Notes: generated by a model not told the origin, from the letters alone. A DNA stretch of 64,000 bases from Yamagishiella unicocca (GCA_003116995.1 BDSL01000110.1:124001-188000); one strand, 5' to 3'. Positions 1 through 12,238 are shown, counted from the first letter of the stretch. Made by a program: numbers and translations.

Positions 1-3000
1 CAGCGCTTGCAGCCGGCAAGGTGACGACAGCAGCAGCAGGAGCCGTGGCAGGAGTAGGGTGGCAGCGCTTATGCTCGCCGGGGGCAGCGGCAGATGGCAG
101 TTTGTCACAAGCACCTCCGCGTAGGAGCGTCCGTGACGTCGGCCGCGGAGACACATATACGGTCCTGTGGGTGTAGATTGAGGCAGGAGGGTAGGAAGAA
201 TTGGTGAAACAATGGCTAGGGAGGTGGTGTCGGGTTGCGTCGGGGCGAGGGGAGGAAGCTAGCTAGGCTTCTGGGCGTGTAGGCAAGCAGCAGATAGCCA
301 CCATGCAGTAAATTCGAAACAAATCAAATAGTACGTTCCTGCTGTTCTTCTATTGTTTGGTTCACGATGCAGGCGAAATAGGCTAGCCTGCTCAGTCAGG
401 TATATATTTCCCGATCGCCAAAAAAAGAAACCTTGACCCTAGGCCTATGTTGCGCCATTGCCCGCTCTTGCTGGCCTGCGGCTCACCTGACGTCAGCCGC
501 ACCGCGCGCCTCCTCTTCGGAACATTCATACGACAAGGAGGTTATGCCAGACAAGGTAGCCTCACCGCTGCCCTGCATCGTAGCTCGGGTCACTGCAGGA
601 CGAGCAGCACTACCACAGCCAACAGCCGCGGTCGCCACAGCCACACCGTCAATGCTGGGGTTGCTCATTGCATATCGTGGCGATGTTAAGAAGGTCGGTG
701 AGGCGGCGCTAGCTGGTTCGGCCTCGTCAACGAACCGATGGCTACCTACATACAAGGCCATGCCGCTGTGCAACTTCTCCAAGGGAGTACGTGACACGGA
801 ACCGGAGAACACATTTGCCATCTCCTTGTCTAGGTCCTGCGCTTTATCTATGGAGAAAGGTGACCCTGCCTGTGCGCCTGCTGGCGTGTTGTGAAGGTAT
901 CGTAAAAGCAGCTGTCGCGCTGGGTAAATGTCCTTTGCAAGGTACATAGCCTAGAAGCAGGAGCTATCGGATGGCAAATGGCAAAAAATGCAACGAAAAC
1001 GGACGTCGTGGCCGCAAAAAAATAATTACCGGCGGTTATGCTGTGACGTCGTAAAACAAGTTTCCCAGGGCCGGGCCGCCGGGTCGCTTTGAAAGTATGA
1101 GGTGAATAATCCAATTTCACATCAGTGATCCATCAAATCGTATTGTCCATTAAATATGCTGCCAGCGATTGTACAAGTCGTGCTGTGGTCTGACAGTGGT
1201 GCCGTACAGCGATGACCTCTATCTGCCCCACCAAAGCAAATGGAATCCAACTGAAGGCAAAAACTACGAAGCATTCCTCAATTATCTAGACCCATCAGAC
1301 ATCTTGTTATCATCAGACCTCCCACCTCGATTACCAGCTGAATAGTTTTTTACGGAATACAGGCAGAAAAATGAGATTTAGCCAGCCAGACCAGTCACAC
1401 TTCTCAGGTAGCTCTTTGGTGCATGGCCTATTTGGTTCCCAGTTAAAGTAATGATTGTATGATTTAGAAGTAGGGCGCTTCATTCTGGAGGTAGGGATCC
1501 TAGCTGTGCGCACTTTGCTGTTTCCCACCTCTTCCCATCGCTCCCTTGGCCCTCATAACTGCGGCTGAGTTTAGCGTGTTGACACTCGGCCCAACTTTAA
1601 AAAGCAGCGACCTCTACTGCTGTTGTAGCTTGTTGCCATGGCCGTCGTTGCGACGGCGGGCACATTGGTGGGCTCTGGAAGTCCTGTCTAAGGCATTCGA
1701 CTACGATCCCGTTGCATCGGTATTCATCGTCATCAGACGTCACTAGTTAAAACGTTGATGTTTTCAGGACGCGCTGCTGCGCAAGTTGATCGCATGCAGC
1801 AGCAAGCCTTAGTTGCATGAATCCTTTGCAGTAAAATTCGGCTTGCTGCAACATATCCCTCGTACTCTTGGCCGACGTGCTCATCCTGCTCGTCACTGGC
1901 CATGCTGCTAGGATAGTGATCACGGTGCCACACGCGTGCTCACAAGCAATCCATCTTAGGCCGCGCCCCGCGCGGCCCGCCCTGCTGCCTCTCTGCCCCC
2001 CCTGCTACCTTCACGATGATGACACACAGCGCTGCTTGTTCAGTTGCTGAGCTTCACGCACGGCCCCGCATGCAATAGGGTGGAATGAGAAAAGACGTCG
2101 GTAGGTGTTAGCATGGCGGGAACAGATTTTTAAAGCGTACTTTGTTACGATGATGATACTGCTGGCGGGCAATCGGGTCGGACCCAGCTATTCGTTATGC
2201 GCACTAGCGAATCAACGGGGTGCCCGCCGCAGCCTCGCGATTACTCGGTTACCGTTTGCTATGATAAATATTATAGGTAGGGTGATCCATCTTATTATTG
2301 ACAGGGTAGGGTGGGCAGGTAGGGATGTATGGCCTTTGTCATCGAACTGGCAGCGCGCGGCATAAGTGTGAATTGCCAGTAACCGAAGAAGCCGCAGTTC
2401 CAAAAAGGGATGGACGAACCAAATTGTACTTGTACTTCACGCAAGCCCGCCCATGTAGTCAGGATATGGACGAACCAAATTCAAGCGATTGAGAACGTTT
2501 AGTCAGCAGCGTCCCACCAGCCAGTTAGTTACTCATTGTAGATGCTTCACTCCGCCCTCTTCCGCAACCCAGCCGACCAACCCGCCGTTTTGGCCAATAA
2601 TTAAAATAATAACGAGACTTTACAGTGATAATGACAGGATGGTAATAATAGATACGCTACAGTTTCTTGACTACCTGAAGCTGGGTCGGCACAGGTCGGC
2701 ACGCTACCAGCATCGCATGCACCCTACCTCGACGGCCTCACCCTGCCTCAAGAGGTAAGGCACCGAGCACGGCATGGTTTCTTGTATGGATTTACACAGG
2801 ATCTCAATATATGAATGCAAGAAAGTCGAGGAAATCTATATTTGCTTTCTTTACGGCACTCCGTGGATGCGTATGCACTCTTGCTTCGTTGTCGATGACA
2901 AGAGCATTGTCGGGAGTTGCTTGCTTTGTCAGTGGACGTAATGGATCGTGATACCTAAAGTAGTATAGGGTAAAGCGCGGAGCAAGTCATTGCTTCGCCT

Positions 3001-4870
3001 ACCTCAGTGCGTGGGACGAGCCGCATGCGTGGGACCGACTTCGCGCGCTCGTTGTTGGATGACTGCTGTATGTCTCACTGCCTGATACCAACTACACACA
3101 TACATATGGATTTATGGATTTACGGCATCGATGCACGCGGCAATGAGAGCCCCAGGGGCTGAAAGTAGGTCGTCACTCGGTTGTTCGTGTCCGTATCTAT
3201 CTGTTGAACGCGCTATGGCGATGACTGCTGCGGGCCACCTCGAGCAACGCAACTTCATATCTACCCTTATCCATCTAACAATATGATGAGTCCATATACC
3301 CAACATGCATCCCAACTTCGATCATCGGGCCAAAATGGCACCTGTGTTTCTAACGCGCCTGCGGCATCTGAAGTATGAGTATGAGCCCGTTTGCCTTGAC
3401 GACCACTTCTCCAATTCTCCTTCCTATTCAGCGTTAGGGTGCTACGTACATGTCCAAACTAGGTGGCGTCTAAAGACACCGGTTTGCGGGCAAGCCCGAA
3501 ACCTTGTGGAACATCCGCTGTACGGATGACATCATCGCGGGCATAAGCGTAACAGGCCGTTGCCTGCCTTAAATCCCATAAACATCCATCGACATGTATG
3601 TAACGGGTCCTTGCACGTTACATAGTGATTCAGGGATGGATGGATCGGCCGCCGTTACGCGTAGGCTTCTCAGCAGCTTGAGAAGGCTGGTTCTTGTACC
3701 GTCTTGTACAATAGGCTGGCTTAACCTTCTGAATGTCACGTTGACGGCTATCCGCCGTGTTGTTGCGGCGCTTCTTAGGCCAAACTGTAATCACATATTG
3801 TAGCGGCGTCCCAACCCAGGTTGCAGGCAGTTGCCGCACAGGACTAAACCGAGTGCCAACCCAGACTCACCGTCGCTGGGTGAAACCCTTGGCCAGGCCG
3901 GGGTGATCCTTCGTACGATACGGCGGCGGCCACTGGGGCCGAGAGGTCCAAGGTGAAAATCGCGTCAGGAACGGGGCCGGCGAGGTTAAGGCGAGGCTGT
4001 AATCCCAGTCCAGGCTCGGAGAGATCCAATACCAAGGGACAACCCGAGGAAGAAAGAGCAGCGGAAAGAACACTTCGCGAGGGCGCCCGCCCTTCGCAAC
4101 CGGAGTGGTTCCCGAATGGATCATCATAACCCTGCAGAACCATAAAAGGGAGACGAGGCTCAAACGCGAGGGGTCGCGAGAAGCGATGTTACTACGAATC
4201 CCGCACCTGGGTAGAGTAAGGCGCACCAGAAGGAAAGCCATGATAATCTTGCCCAGTAGAAGAGGAGAACCCGCCGTACGAGAGGCTCACTTGTCCGTTC
4301 GCGTTTGTCGAGCGCTCGTCGCGTTGTTTTGGAGCCGCGCTGGGGCAACCGCCGTGTGTCGCACCCGGCCCGCGATCGCGTCCATTTCAATGGCAAATGT
4401 GTAGCCCGATATTACTGCGGTACAGAGGACAAAAAGTGTGGCCTGCCTGCCTGCTTGCCTCGCCCTCGCGTATTGCCCGCCCCGCTTGCTTCGGTTAGTT
4501 ATTGGCTTCTTTGCTTGAGGCTTCCTTCCCCTCCTCAGATCGCCTACGGTATCTCGCATTGCAGGTATTGCTGCTTGGAACCATATCGCCCGTTTTCTCG
4601 GTCTTCGTGTTGGCTCCGTACGTGTAATCCACTGCGTCATTCCTATCAGCCATAGTTAGTTCGTCCGGGCGAGCGCGCCTCCGCTCTTCCTTCCTCTTCC
4701 TCTTCCTCTTCAAACATTACCGCCGGCCGCCGGCTGCAGCCAGCTGCAGCCAGCTCACTTATCTTCTTGCCCTTGCTTGCACCTCACAGCCCATACACCT
4801 ACTTGCCTCTACATTCCTACCTGTTCGCATCTGCGTTCCGACCGTAAGCGTGTGTCCATGTACAATTGCC
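1..4870. other. gene-poor stretch, no recognisable gene
   Basis: Lower GC than the genes further right, with many stops in all frames. The longest uninterrupted reading is about 99 codons on the minus strand (3844-4143), rich in Leu, Ser, Pro and Gly. It has no motif I recognise and might be a transposon fragment. I see no tRNA, rRNA or clear repeat array here. Confidence 0.6.
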
Positions 4871-5062
4871 CAGAGGGTATCAAGGGATTAGGATTGCCAA
4901 AAGGGTTGGTCCTGGGTTGGGGATTAGATTAGCCAAAGGGTGGGATTGGACTGTGCAACGGTAGGGATTCAACCTTCCAACGTCAGGGATTCAACCTTCC
5001 AACGGCAGGGATTGGATTGGCCGACGGCAGGGATTGGATTGGCCCGCGGTCGGGGTGGGGTT
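4871..5062 (+). repeat. degenerate GGGATT-rich direct repeats
   Basis: About ten copies of a short motif around GGGATT(A/G/C), spaced 15-30 bases, with better-conserved sub-units such as GGCAGGGATTGGATTGGC repeated near 5003-5045. The same motif class returns at 7985-8190 and, inverted, at 8460-8712. Origin unknown; it reads like a decayed minisatellite. Confidence 0.6.
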
Positions 5063-5623
5063 GGGGTCGTACGGGATACACATCGCTGGTTGGGAAGGGC
5101 ATGAAGTGTGGGGGTAGCTGCGCTGTTGGCTGGATGGGCCGCAACACCAGGTCACATGACGAGGCCGTACTGGTCCATATTGTCATAGAGCTGCCCACAA
5201 CCGGCTGCACCAGTAACGAGAGAAGTGCAACATGCATGGTTGGCCTAGGTGACACGGGTTTGCATAGTCAGATGCCATACCACTATGCCATACCAAAGTT
5301 ACAGATCTGAATCTGCCCGGTCATACAGTTCAGGTGGCTGCCTCGACCAGACCATCCAGGCAAACCAGGACAACCCGTCCTCCTCTTCACGATGCATCAT
5401 GGACCATCCCGTACCGTACCGCTGCACAGCAGCCTACAAAAACGAATCTAATACAAGCAGGCAGTAACGCGTGGAATGAAGTACATACCCATCTGAACTC
5501 AGCTGCCATGTCCTAGCAGTCTGGCCCAGTCCCTAAAAGGGAGTCTAACAATTTGGCCGCCAGCATTATCCAGGCCGACCCTGCAGTAAGCAAAAAAAAT
5601 ACATGGACACCCACAAGTGCACA

Positions 5624-6336
5624 TCAAGTGCCAACTTGGTCCGACGCACCGGGCGTGAGCGCCCATGCATTGTGGCCGGCTATTTGTCCTACCCTCCTAA
5701 ACATCTGCGCAAACTTGGCGCCACTGTTTCCAAGGTACACTACCTCGCTGCCGTGCGGGTTTTGCACGCGGACTCCCCATCGCAAGCTCTCGTCCCCAGC
5801 CTCGGCCGCAGCACGCAGCGGTTGAACACACGTCAGGCGCTCATCCAAAAAGCAATGCGGCCAGGCAAACACCGATCTGAACCATGTGTACCCCGCGCTC
5901 GCCTTCAGCTGCACTACCATCTGTTGTACAATCCCCGCCTTGTAATCTAGGATACATCGCTGCAGGAAAAGGCCCTGCAAACTTCACCCGTCATGGGTAC
6001 CGAATGGCGGGTTCACAAACAGGTTCCCCGACCATGCGTTAGCTGCATCTAAGCCATCATCCGCGGCATCAAAACGTTCACAAACAGGTTCCCCGACCAT
6101 GCGTTAGCTGCATCTAAGCCATCATCCGCGGCATCAAAAAAACGCGCCGCTCCAACCCTGAAGTTGGCGTCGTGTGACGAACGAGGTCCAGGCATCAGCG
6201 CCAGGTGTGGGCGCAGGGCTGGCAAGGGGATGACGGCTGGTACTGGCGCTGGTTCCTGGTTGTCCGCCGTCCGCACTGCTGCGGGGTCGGCCATGCCCTG
6301 TGGCAGCGCCCATTGCTGCTGCTGCGCCCAGCGCAC
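5624..6336 (-). pseudogene. broken DAM-like N6-adenine methyltransferase, DIRS-retroelement type
   Basis: Minus-strand reading fragments contain the hallmarks of the DAM-like adenine methyltransferase fold: FDAADDGLDAANAW, then LFVN followed by PPFG (the NPPF catalytic motif, about 5998-6013), then a conserved downstream block with FLQRCILDYKAG, WFRSVFAWPHCF, NPHGSEVVYLG and FAQMFRRVG. From family knowledge, such enzymes are encoded by DIRS-type retrotransposons, including those of green algae, and by some phages. The copy is dead: a 65-bp tandem duplication (6011-6140) shifts the frame just before NPPF, and an in-frame TGA follows at 5984-5986. A frame-shifted upstream part may extend to about 6630. 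No recombinase or reverse transcriptase was recognised next to it, so it may be a solo fragment. Assignment to DIRS is inference. Confidence 0.6.
6011..6140. repeat. 65-bp tandem duplication inside the methyltransferase remnant
   Basis: Two near-identical 65-bp units, 6011-6075 and 6076-6140, differing only by the A run at the outer end. Because 65 is not a multiple of 3, the second copy destroys the reading frame. The near-identity suggests the duplication is young relative to the rest of the decay. Confidence 0.9.
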
Positions 6337-6639
6337 TGAAAGGGGGCGCCAAGCCTACGAGCCTGCGCAGCTGCAGCTGTTGGTCCGGAGGCAGGAAGCG
6401 GCAGAGCAGGACAGCCTTGGCGGGCTCGCGTGCGCCAGCAAACAGGTTGGCAAGGTTGCCCTGCTTGCTGAACGCCCGCCAGCCGTTTAGTGGCGTGGCG
6501 TGCCGGTAACCGCTGACATCTGGCCAGGGTGCACTTGCATCACCGGTGTCGAGGTCCCGCCTCTCACTTGAGCGTTCCTCCGCAGTTGTTGTACATGGCC
6601 AGCACCGAGTACGCCAGAAGTGAGCACTCACTGCGCCCA

Positions 6640-7984
6640 GCTCTGCCTATGTGGCCCAATAGCTCTGGACATACCTGCCGAAACAGACGGCAGGATAAAT
6701 CGAAATTAGGTTCACTAAGAGCCTGGTACCACTACCGATATGCACAAAAATCGCATTACTAGGCGCAATTCGACACCCTCTCCCGCTCTCTTACCTCCAA
6801 TGGTATCAATCACGTCATCGGGCGTTCGGACGCCGCTCTCCTCCAGCTGCCACGATCAAGAGGCCGGATTCGCGCAGGAAACTCGTGAGGACCGCCCCAA
6901 GGTTCGGCGACTTAGGCTCCCCACCCTGCGACATACGTAATAAGTGGTATTGTAACTTACGGATGTCGCAGACCGCGGACAAACTGGGACAGAGGCATGG
7001 TCGGCGAAAATTCCCCGCCGATTTACCCTTTCCGCGAAGGCCTTGCGCTCTGTGTCATCAGTGGTTACCTACGATGCAATGTACACGTTAGGCGAAGGCG
7101 CCGAGGCCGTGGCGACGAAAATGGGTTAGTGCACCAGTGGTGCACTCGGACACTGCCAGCAGACGAAGGCAGACTGCTCACATATTCCTCGCCATTATCT
7201 CCTTCCTCACGGACATCTCAAGTGCCCGACGACGTAGACTCCTCCGTCGAACCAGAAGAAGGACTCTCTGTCGAGGGGTCGCCTTCCGATTCCGAAGACG
7301 ACCTGTCCGAGGAAGACATCGCTATCGTTTGAACGACCGCAGCACTCTAGCTATATGACTTCAGAGAATGGTGGTATAATAAGAGGAGGACAGGCGTCAT
7401 TTAGTTCCCAACGTGTCAATCGTACACACGAACAGATGGAATGGTGGTACAGCTGATAGTCCATGGCTCCCCATTCTCCTATACATATATACACGATCCG
7501 TAGACAACCTCCTTGTATGCGTTTCCTTTAGTTGCCTAGACTGCCGTCATGTAACCCGACCTGCCTGCATCGGACCGAACGCCTGTGCGTTATTTTTTTT
7601 TGCACCGGTGTTTAATGCGTGCTGGGGAAAGGAGGCGGGATGGACCAAGATGGGCGGGAGGTGGGAAGGTGCGGTGCCCCACGTAATGCATGGTGTTAAA
7701 AGTACCGTTGAGCGGGAGTGTTGGGGTTAGTGATTAGGGGTGCTACCTATTGACTGCCAACAGCCGTCTGTGCATCCTTGATCGCCGTTGCGGTCCGAGG
7801 ATGTGTTACATTGCCACCATTATCCGCGGCCACAACCACCAACTGTAAACTCCATCGAGGAAGGACTGCGCTCTATAAGCAAGGCACGCAAGGCCCCTGG
7901 GAAGCGGAATCCTAGGGTGCGACACCAAAGGCAAATGACACCCGCCGTTTCTCACAGCTCCTTAGGGAATATTGTACACTCACA
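6640..7984. other. no confident gene; decayed coding-like segments
   Basis: On the plus strand, two adjacent frames look protein-like but are interrupted: one ends with AVATKMG and a stop near 7127, the other (6997-7332) ends in an acidic Ser/Asp/Glu tail (SPSDSEDDLSEEDIAIV). This may be a decayed mobile-element protein, but no domain was recognised. Nothing else here supports a gene. Confidence 0.35.
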
Positions 7985-8200
7985 CGGGCTGGGGACTGCT
8001 GCGGACCCGTGGGGATTGGGGATTTAAACCGCCACCTCGAGGGGATTCAACCCGGTGGGGGATTGCTGCGCTGGGGATTAGAACTCGCTTTGGAATTGGG
8101 GGCTTAGGGATTAAACCCGTCGGGGATTAGATTTCACGAGGGATTGCCGGACCAACTATTTTCGAGGATTGGGATTAGAACGACACTTTGATACCCTCTG
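7985..8200 (+). repeat. GGGATTA/GGGGATT cluster, direct orientation
   Basis: About nine GGGATT-type motifs in about 200 bases, plus-strand sense. The matching cluster at 8460-8712 carries the complementary TAATCC motif, so the two clusters face each other. Confidence 0.6.
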
Positions 8201-8447
8201 ATCGCAATTGCCCGACAAAATAGTCAACGTCGCTGCCAGCCACTGCCGCACATTTCGCCGGCAGCCGGCCTGTTCCTCTTGTTTATCCTCCTCGTCGCGA
8301 CCTGACGTTTCTAGACGCCATTATAACGTACGTGATCAGTCAAGGCCACTGGCGCCTGCGCCTTGCTCTGTCGCAGGTTCGTACACTAGCTACGCGCTGT
8401 CCATACTTTTTATTTTCCGTCCGTGTGGGGGGGTTGTGCGCATCCGG

Positions 8448-8727
8448 AGGGATGGCAACCCTTCCTAATCCGACCCCCCCGCGCTCACAATCCGTTCAGG
8501 AAGTCCAATCCACGACAACGTAATCCTAATCCGCGAAGAACCGCATCCTAATCCGGGCCCACTGCAACCCAATCCGGACACACTGCAACCCAATCCGAGG
8601 CCAACCGCATCCTAATCCATGACGCCTCTAACCTAATCCTGTGTCACCGCATCTTAATCCAAGCTCTCAGCATCCATATACCGTGAGCGGCCCGTTACCC
8701 CAATCCGCCTAGGTTGCCATCCCTCCT
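8448..8727. mobile_element. about 280-bp element with 15-bp terminal inverted repeats
   Basis: The left end reads GGAGGGATGGCAACC (8448-8462). The right end carries the same 15 bases on the opposite strand (about 8712-8727), each followed internally by a TAATCC/GGATT-type motif. The interior holds about eight CCTAATCC or CCCAATCC motifs at intervals of about 20 bases. There is no coding capacity. It resembles a MITE or a foldback element; no clear target-site duplication was seen. Confidence 0.5.
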
Positions 8728-10218
8728 GGTTGTGCAGCTTTCCGAATTGCCGGTAATTGTATATGTAAGGCCCGGGTTTAAGGAGTTCACTATGGGCGAG
8801 CTGCAGGGCGCGGATAGGGCCCACCTGACAGGGGCAGTCGGGTGTCTGTAACGGGCAGCATGTGAGAGGGACCCGTCTCCTTTCTCTAGAATCGATATTT
8901 GGCAACTAGGCACCAGCCAGCACCGTCAACGCCAATGGAGTGAGGAGATGGCGGGCTGTGTCCACGGGCTAGGACTGAGGGCGGCAGAAAGCCGGCTAGG
9001 CACAGTGGGCTGGAGAGCCGCTGGGGCGGGGTGGTGTGGGGGCGCAGAAAAATAGGTGTTGTTACAGGATAGGGAACGCCCAGTAAGCACCTAATGCGGC
9101 CGCGCGGATTTGCGCCACACTAATTCAGACTGGTACAACGGACGAGCGCGGGGACTTCAGGAATGCATGCGGCTTGACGGCTGTACTTTTTAACTCTTTG
9201 AACACGGCGGCCCGCAATGCCGTAGGCAGGTTATGCAGCGCATCCCAGCGACCATTTGCCAGCAGCCTGCGCTGCCGTACAATAATGAGCGTGTCTGTGT
9301 GTGTATATCTGTATTGCACGATGGGCTGCGTTAGCTCTCGTGACTCGTGTAACGACAGGAGCCCATACGAGCGAGGCGGACGCTCAGGAGCAATCAAGTA
9401 AAGTTTCCACGGAAATGAGCAGACCGCACATAACTGTGAAAAACAAAAAAGCGAAGGCAACGGCGTGGCTCGAAGAAGCGCATAATGGTGAAGCCAATAA
9501 AGGTCCGATTGCTGTCTCGCTTCTGCGTGGGCTGCGGCGAGGGGCCTGTTTTGCGCCAAATCGTTGACATGGTGGAGGGCGTCCAAGGGCATTACTAAAC
9601 TCATCCAGCAAAAGCCGCTAGCATCTCACCTGTGTACCATCCCTTGCCTTCTGAACGCCAGAAATGAAAGGGGCTCCAAGTCCATACACCACTTCACTTT
9701 AGGCCTTGGATCCAATTTCTGTGACGGTTTGCAAGATGTCATTGATACATAACCCGATGTTGTACCGCTAGCCCTCATAGCATTCCTTCATACTTCATTT
9801 GTATTTGACGAACGGGCACCTTTTTCAACCTACAAATTTCGAGCCTCGTTCGGAAGGGCAGGGAAGGGCACAGCGACCCGGGGGCCTGGCCCCGCCTCGC
9901 GAGGGCCGTGCGTGTTCTACCGTGAGCACAACGCAGCTCTATACGTAGGATCCAGATCACCCTGAAAATTACGCGCATTTAGATAGGGACGTCGATACCT
10001 GTCGGCGATTAGCTGCATCTTATCTGTCATCAACGCCATCACCGCGTTGCTTGTAGCAGCTACTCCTTCTACCAGCCTCAAAAGCAGCAGTGAAGCAGGG
10101 CCAGCACCAGCTAGAACCAGCACCAGCTGGCGCCAGAACCAGAACCAGCAGGGGAACCAAAGTCAGAACCAAAACGAGACCCAGAACCAGAAATAGCAAA
10201 AAAAGAGAAAAATCGAAG
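8728..10218. other. no confident gene; upstream region of the 10.2-kb gene
   Basis: A 159-codon minus-strand reading (9125-9604) has no recognisable motif. From 10090 to 10200 the plus strand has an AACCAG/CACCAG-rich simple-sequence stretch that is open in the frame of the next gene. It lacks an ATG, so it is probably 5' untranslated. Confidence 0.5.
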
Positions 10219-11976
10219 ATGCAACAGCCAGTCCAACAGCACCAGTTCTCCTGCAGCGTCTTAGAGATCGCTGGCGCGAGGTGCGTTGTGACTCGCAACC
10301 CCTTCCGCTGCTTCGCCCCGGACGGCACACCGCTGCTGGTATGTGCACCGGTCCCTGTGGAGGCAGTTGCAGCGGCCGGCGGCCGCTGCTGCTGGGCAGC
10401 AGTCGGCCAAGAAGCTGCGGCGGCGGGCCGCGGCGGCGATGGCAGCGCGGATGGCGATGCGGGAGGAACGGGCGGGGCGGACGTCATCGCCCGCGGCGGG
10501 CGCAACCGCGGCAGAGGCTGGCGAGGAGGAGCTCGAGCTGGCGCCGCCGCCCTACGGGATGCTGCTGGCGGCCGCAGGGGCGGTCGCTCAGGCGGTGCCG
10601 CCGCCGCCACCGCCGCAAGATCCCGCGGTCGACTCGGCACAGCCTCCGCGAACGTAGCAAGCGGTGGTGAAGACCTGGGATGCGACGGTGGTGGCGGCGG
10701 CCATTTGGACCAACACCCCTCGTCGGCGACGGCGGCGGCGCCGCTGCCGCCAACGGGTGGCGGCGGAAGGCTGTTCTACATCGCCACCTTCCTCACAAAC
10801 GATGCAGCGATCTACGCGCCCTCGGCTCCGCAGACACGCAGCGGCGGTGGTGGCGGCGCCCGCCTTCCTCCCGGCCACCCAGCAGTGACCCAGGCGCTGC
10901 TGGCCGTATGCCGGCTGCTGGCGGCGGAGGCGGCGGCGTTCGGAGAGACCAGCCGCCGTCGTACAGTGGAGCGGCTGAGGCTCGCCCTCGCGGCGCACGC
11001 AGCCGCGGGCATCCATCCGCCGACGGAGGCGGAGTGGGCTGCGATGGTGGGGCCGCCGGCAACGGCGCCGCCGGCGCCGCCGGCGCCACCTCAGCAGCAG
11101 CCGCGGCCGCAGCAGCGGCAGCGCCAGCGCCAGCGGCATCAGCAGCCGGGGCAACATGCGCCGCTGTGTCCACAAACGGATTCGGCGCCGCCGCAGAAGG
11201 CCCCTGTCGGCAGCGAGTTGGTGGTGGCTGGTCGCGGAGCCGGGATCAGCGGCGGCGGCGCCGACGGCAACGGTGATGGCAGTTGCGCCATTCGCTTTGG
11301 TGGCGGCGGCATCGGCGCCAGCACCGGCACCGGCACTGGCCTCGGCTGCAGTCAAACGGTGGCGGCTGGGGCAACCAAGCGCAGCAGCAGTGAGGCTGCG
11401 GACGGTTGTGATGGCGGGGGTGACGGCGGCGGCGGCGGCGGCGGCGGCTTGGACAACCCGGGAGGGTGTGGAGATTCATTAGGCGGCTGGACGCAAGATG
11501 GACGGGATGGATGCCAGAAGCAGCACCAGCACCAGCAGGAGCAGCAGCAGCAGCAGCAGGAGCAGCAGGAGCAGCACCAGCGGCCCCAGCAGCCGGCGCC
11601 GGCGCCTCCGCCGCCCGCGCCGCTGTCACTGCAGCCGGAACCGCAGGGGGAGTATTCGGGCCCTGCGAGACCGAAGCGCGCCAGGGCGGATGATGGAGCA
11701 GCCGAAGACGCCGCCCGCGCGCCGGCCGTGTGCCGTACGGAAGCAGTGGAAGTGAAAACGGAAGACGCGTGTGCTGAAGTTGTCGGCGGCTTGCCGGTGA
11801 TTGCCGAGGACACGGTACTGGTGGCGGTTGCTGATGGCACCGCTGACGGAGACGCCAGCGTGCGCCGCGGCGGCGCCGCCGTCGACGGCATGTACGGCAG
11901 CGATGTCAGTGAGGAGGACGAGATGGCGCTGCCGTCGGCATCTCAGATTGAAGCGCTGGTGGCCAAGTACAGTTGA
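10219..11976 (+). CDS. unrecognised Gly/Ala/Gln-rich, probably nuclear protein (3 exons)
   Basis: Proposed exons are 10219-10338, 10400-10653 and 10770-11976, about 526 residues. The first donor is GTATGTG; phases are 0 and then 2 and match at both junctions. ATG 10219 is the first in-frame ATG. Splicing places a basic stretch (SAKKLRRRAAAAMAARM) after the N-terminal block SCSVLEIAGARCVVTRNPF, then a Pro run, then LFYIATFLTNDAAIYAP and a predicted helix rich in Leu, Ala and Arg near residue 180. The rest is low complexity: Pro/Gln, Gly and His/Gln runs. Near the C-terminus, PKRARADD resembles a nuclear localisation signal and VKTED fits a SUMO-acceptor consensus; the end is acidic (EEDEMALP). 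I do not recognise the family. Unsliced exon 3 could hide small introns. A regulatory role is only a guess. Confidence 0.5.
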   Translation: MQQPVQQHQFSCSVLEIAGARCVVTRNPFRCFAPDGTPLLVCAPVPVEAVAAAGGRCCWAAVGQEAAAAGRGGDGSADGDAGGTGGADVIARGGRNRGRGWRGGARAGAAALRDAAGGRRGGRSGGAAAATAARSRGRLGTASANVASGGEDLGCDGGGGGHLDQHPSSATAAAPLPPTGGGGRLFYIATFLTNDAAIYAPSAPQTRSGGGGGARLPPGHPAVTQALLAVCRLLAAEAAAFGETSRRRTVERLRLALAAHAAAGIHPPTEAEWAAMVGPPATAPPAPPAPPQQQPRPQQRQRQRQRHQQPGQHAPLCPQTDSAPPQKAPVGSELVVAGRGAGISGGGADGNGDGSCAIRFGGGGIGASTGTGTGLGCSQTVAAGATKRSSSEAADGCDGGGDGGGGGGGGLDNPGGCGDSLGGWTQDGRDGCQKQHQHQQEQQQQQQEQQEQHQRPQQPAPAPPPPAPLSLQPEPQGEYSGPARPKRARADDGAAEDAARAPAVCRTEAVEVKTEDACAEVVGGLPVIAEDTVLVAVADGTADGDASVRRGGAAVDGMYGSDVSEEDEMALPSASQIEALVAKYS

Positions 11977-12149
11977 TAGATTCAGGACAGGGGTGCACGC
12001 CGGGGCTTCATGGGCACCGCAACCGCAACCCAGCGGCTTACCATCTAGCCGCGTTCATGACTGCGTGTATTTGTAGGGAGCGAGCTTGGTAGCGCTGCGG
12101 ATGTGTGGGTTGCATATCCTCGTTCAGGTTTAATGGCGCCTGGCAAGGG

Positions 12150-12211
12150 GCTCTCAGCGAGGTCATGGGTGCGGTCGCCGGCTCTCAGTGAGGTCATGGG
12201 TGCGGTCGCCG
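12150..12211. repeat. 31-bp direct tandem repeat, 2 copies
   Basis: Units 12150-12180 and 12181-12211 differ at one base. They lie in the presumed 3' untranslated region of the gene that ends at 11976. Confidence 0.85.
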
Positions 12212-12238
12212 TTCGCATCTGGCAGGTGTGAAGGCCGG

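Noticed and set aside
9125..9604. 159-codon minus-strand reading
   Set aside because: Protein-like in part, but no domain, no start context and no neighbouring exon support; left unannotated.
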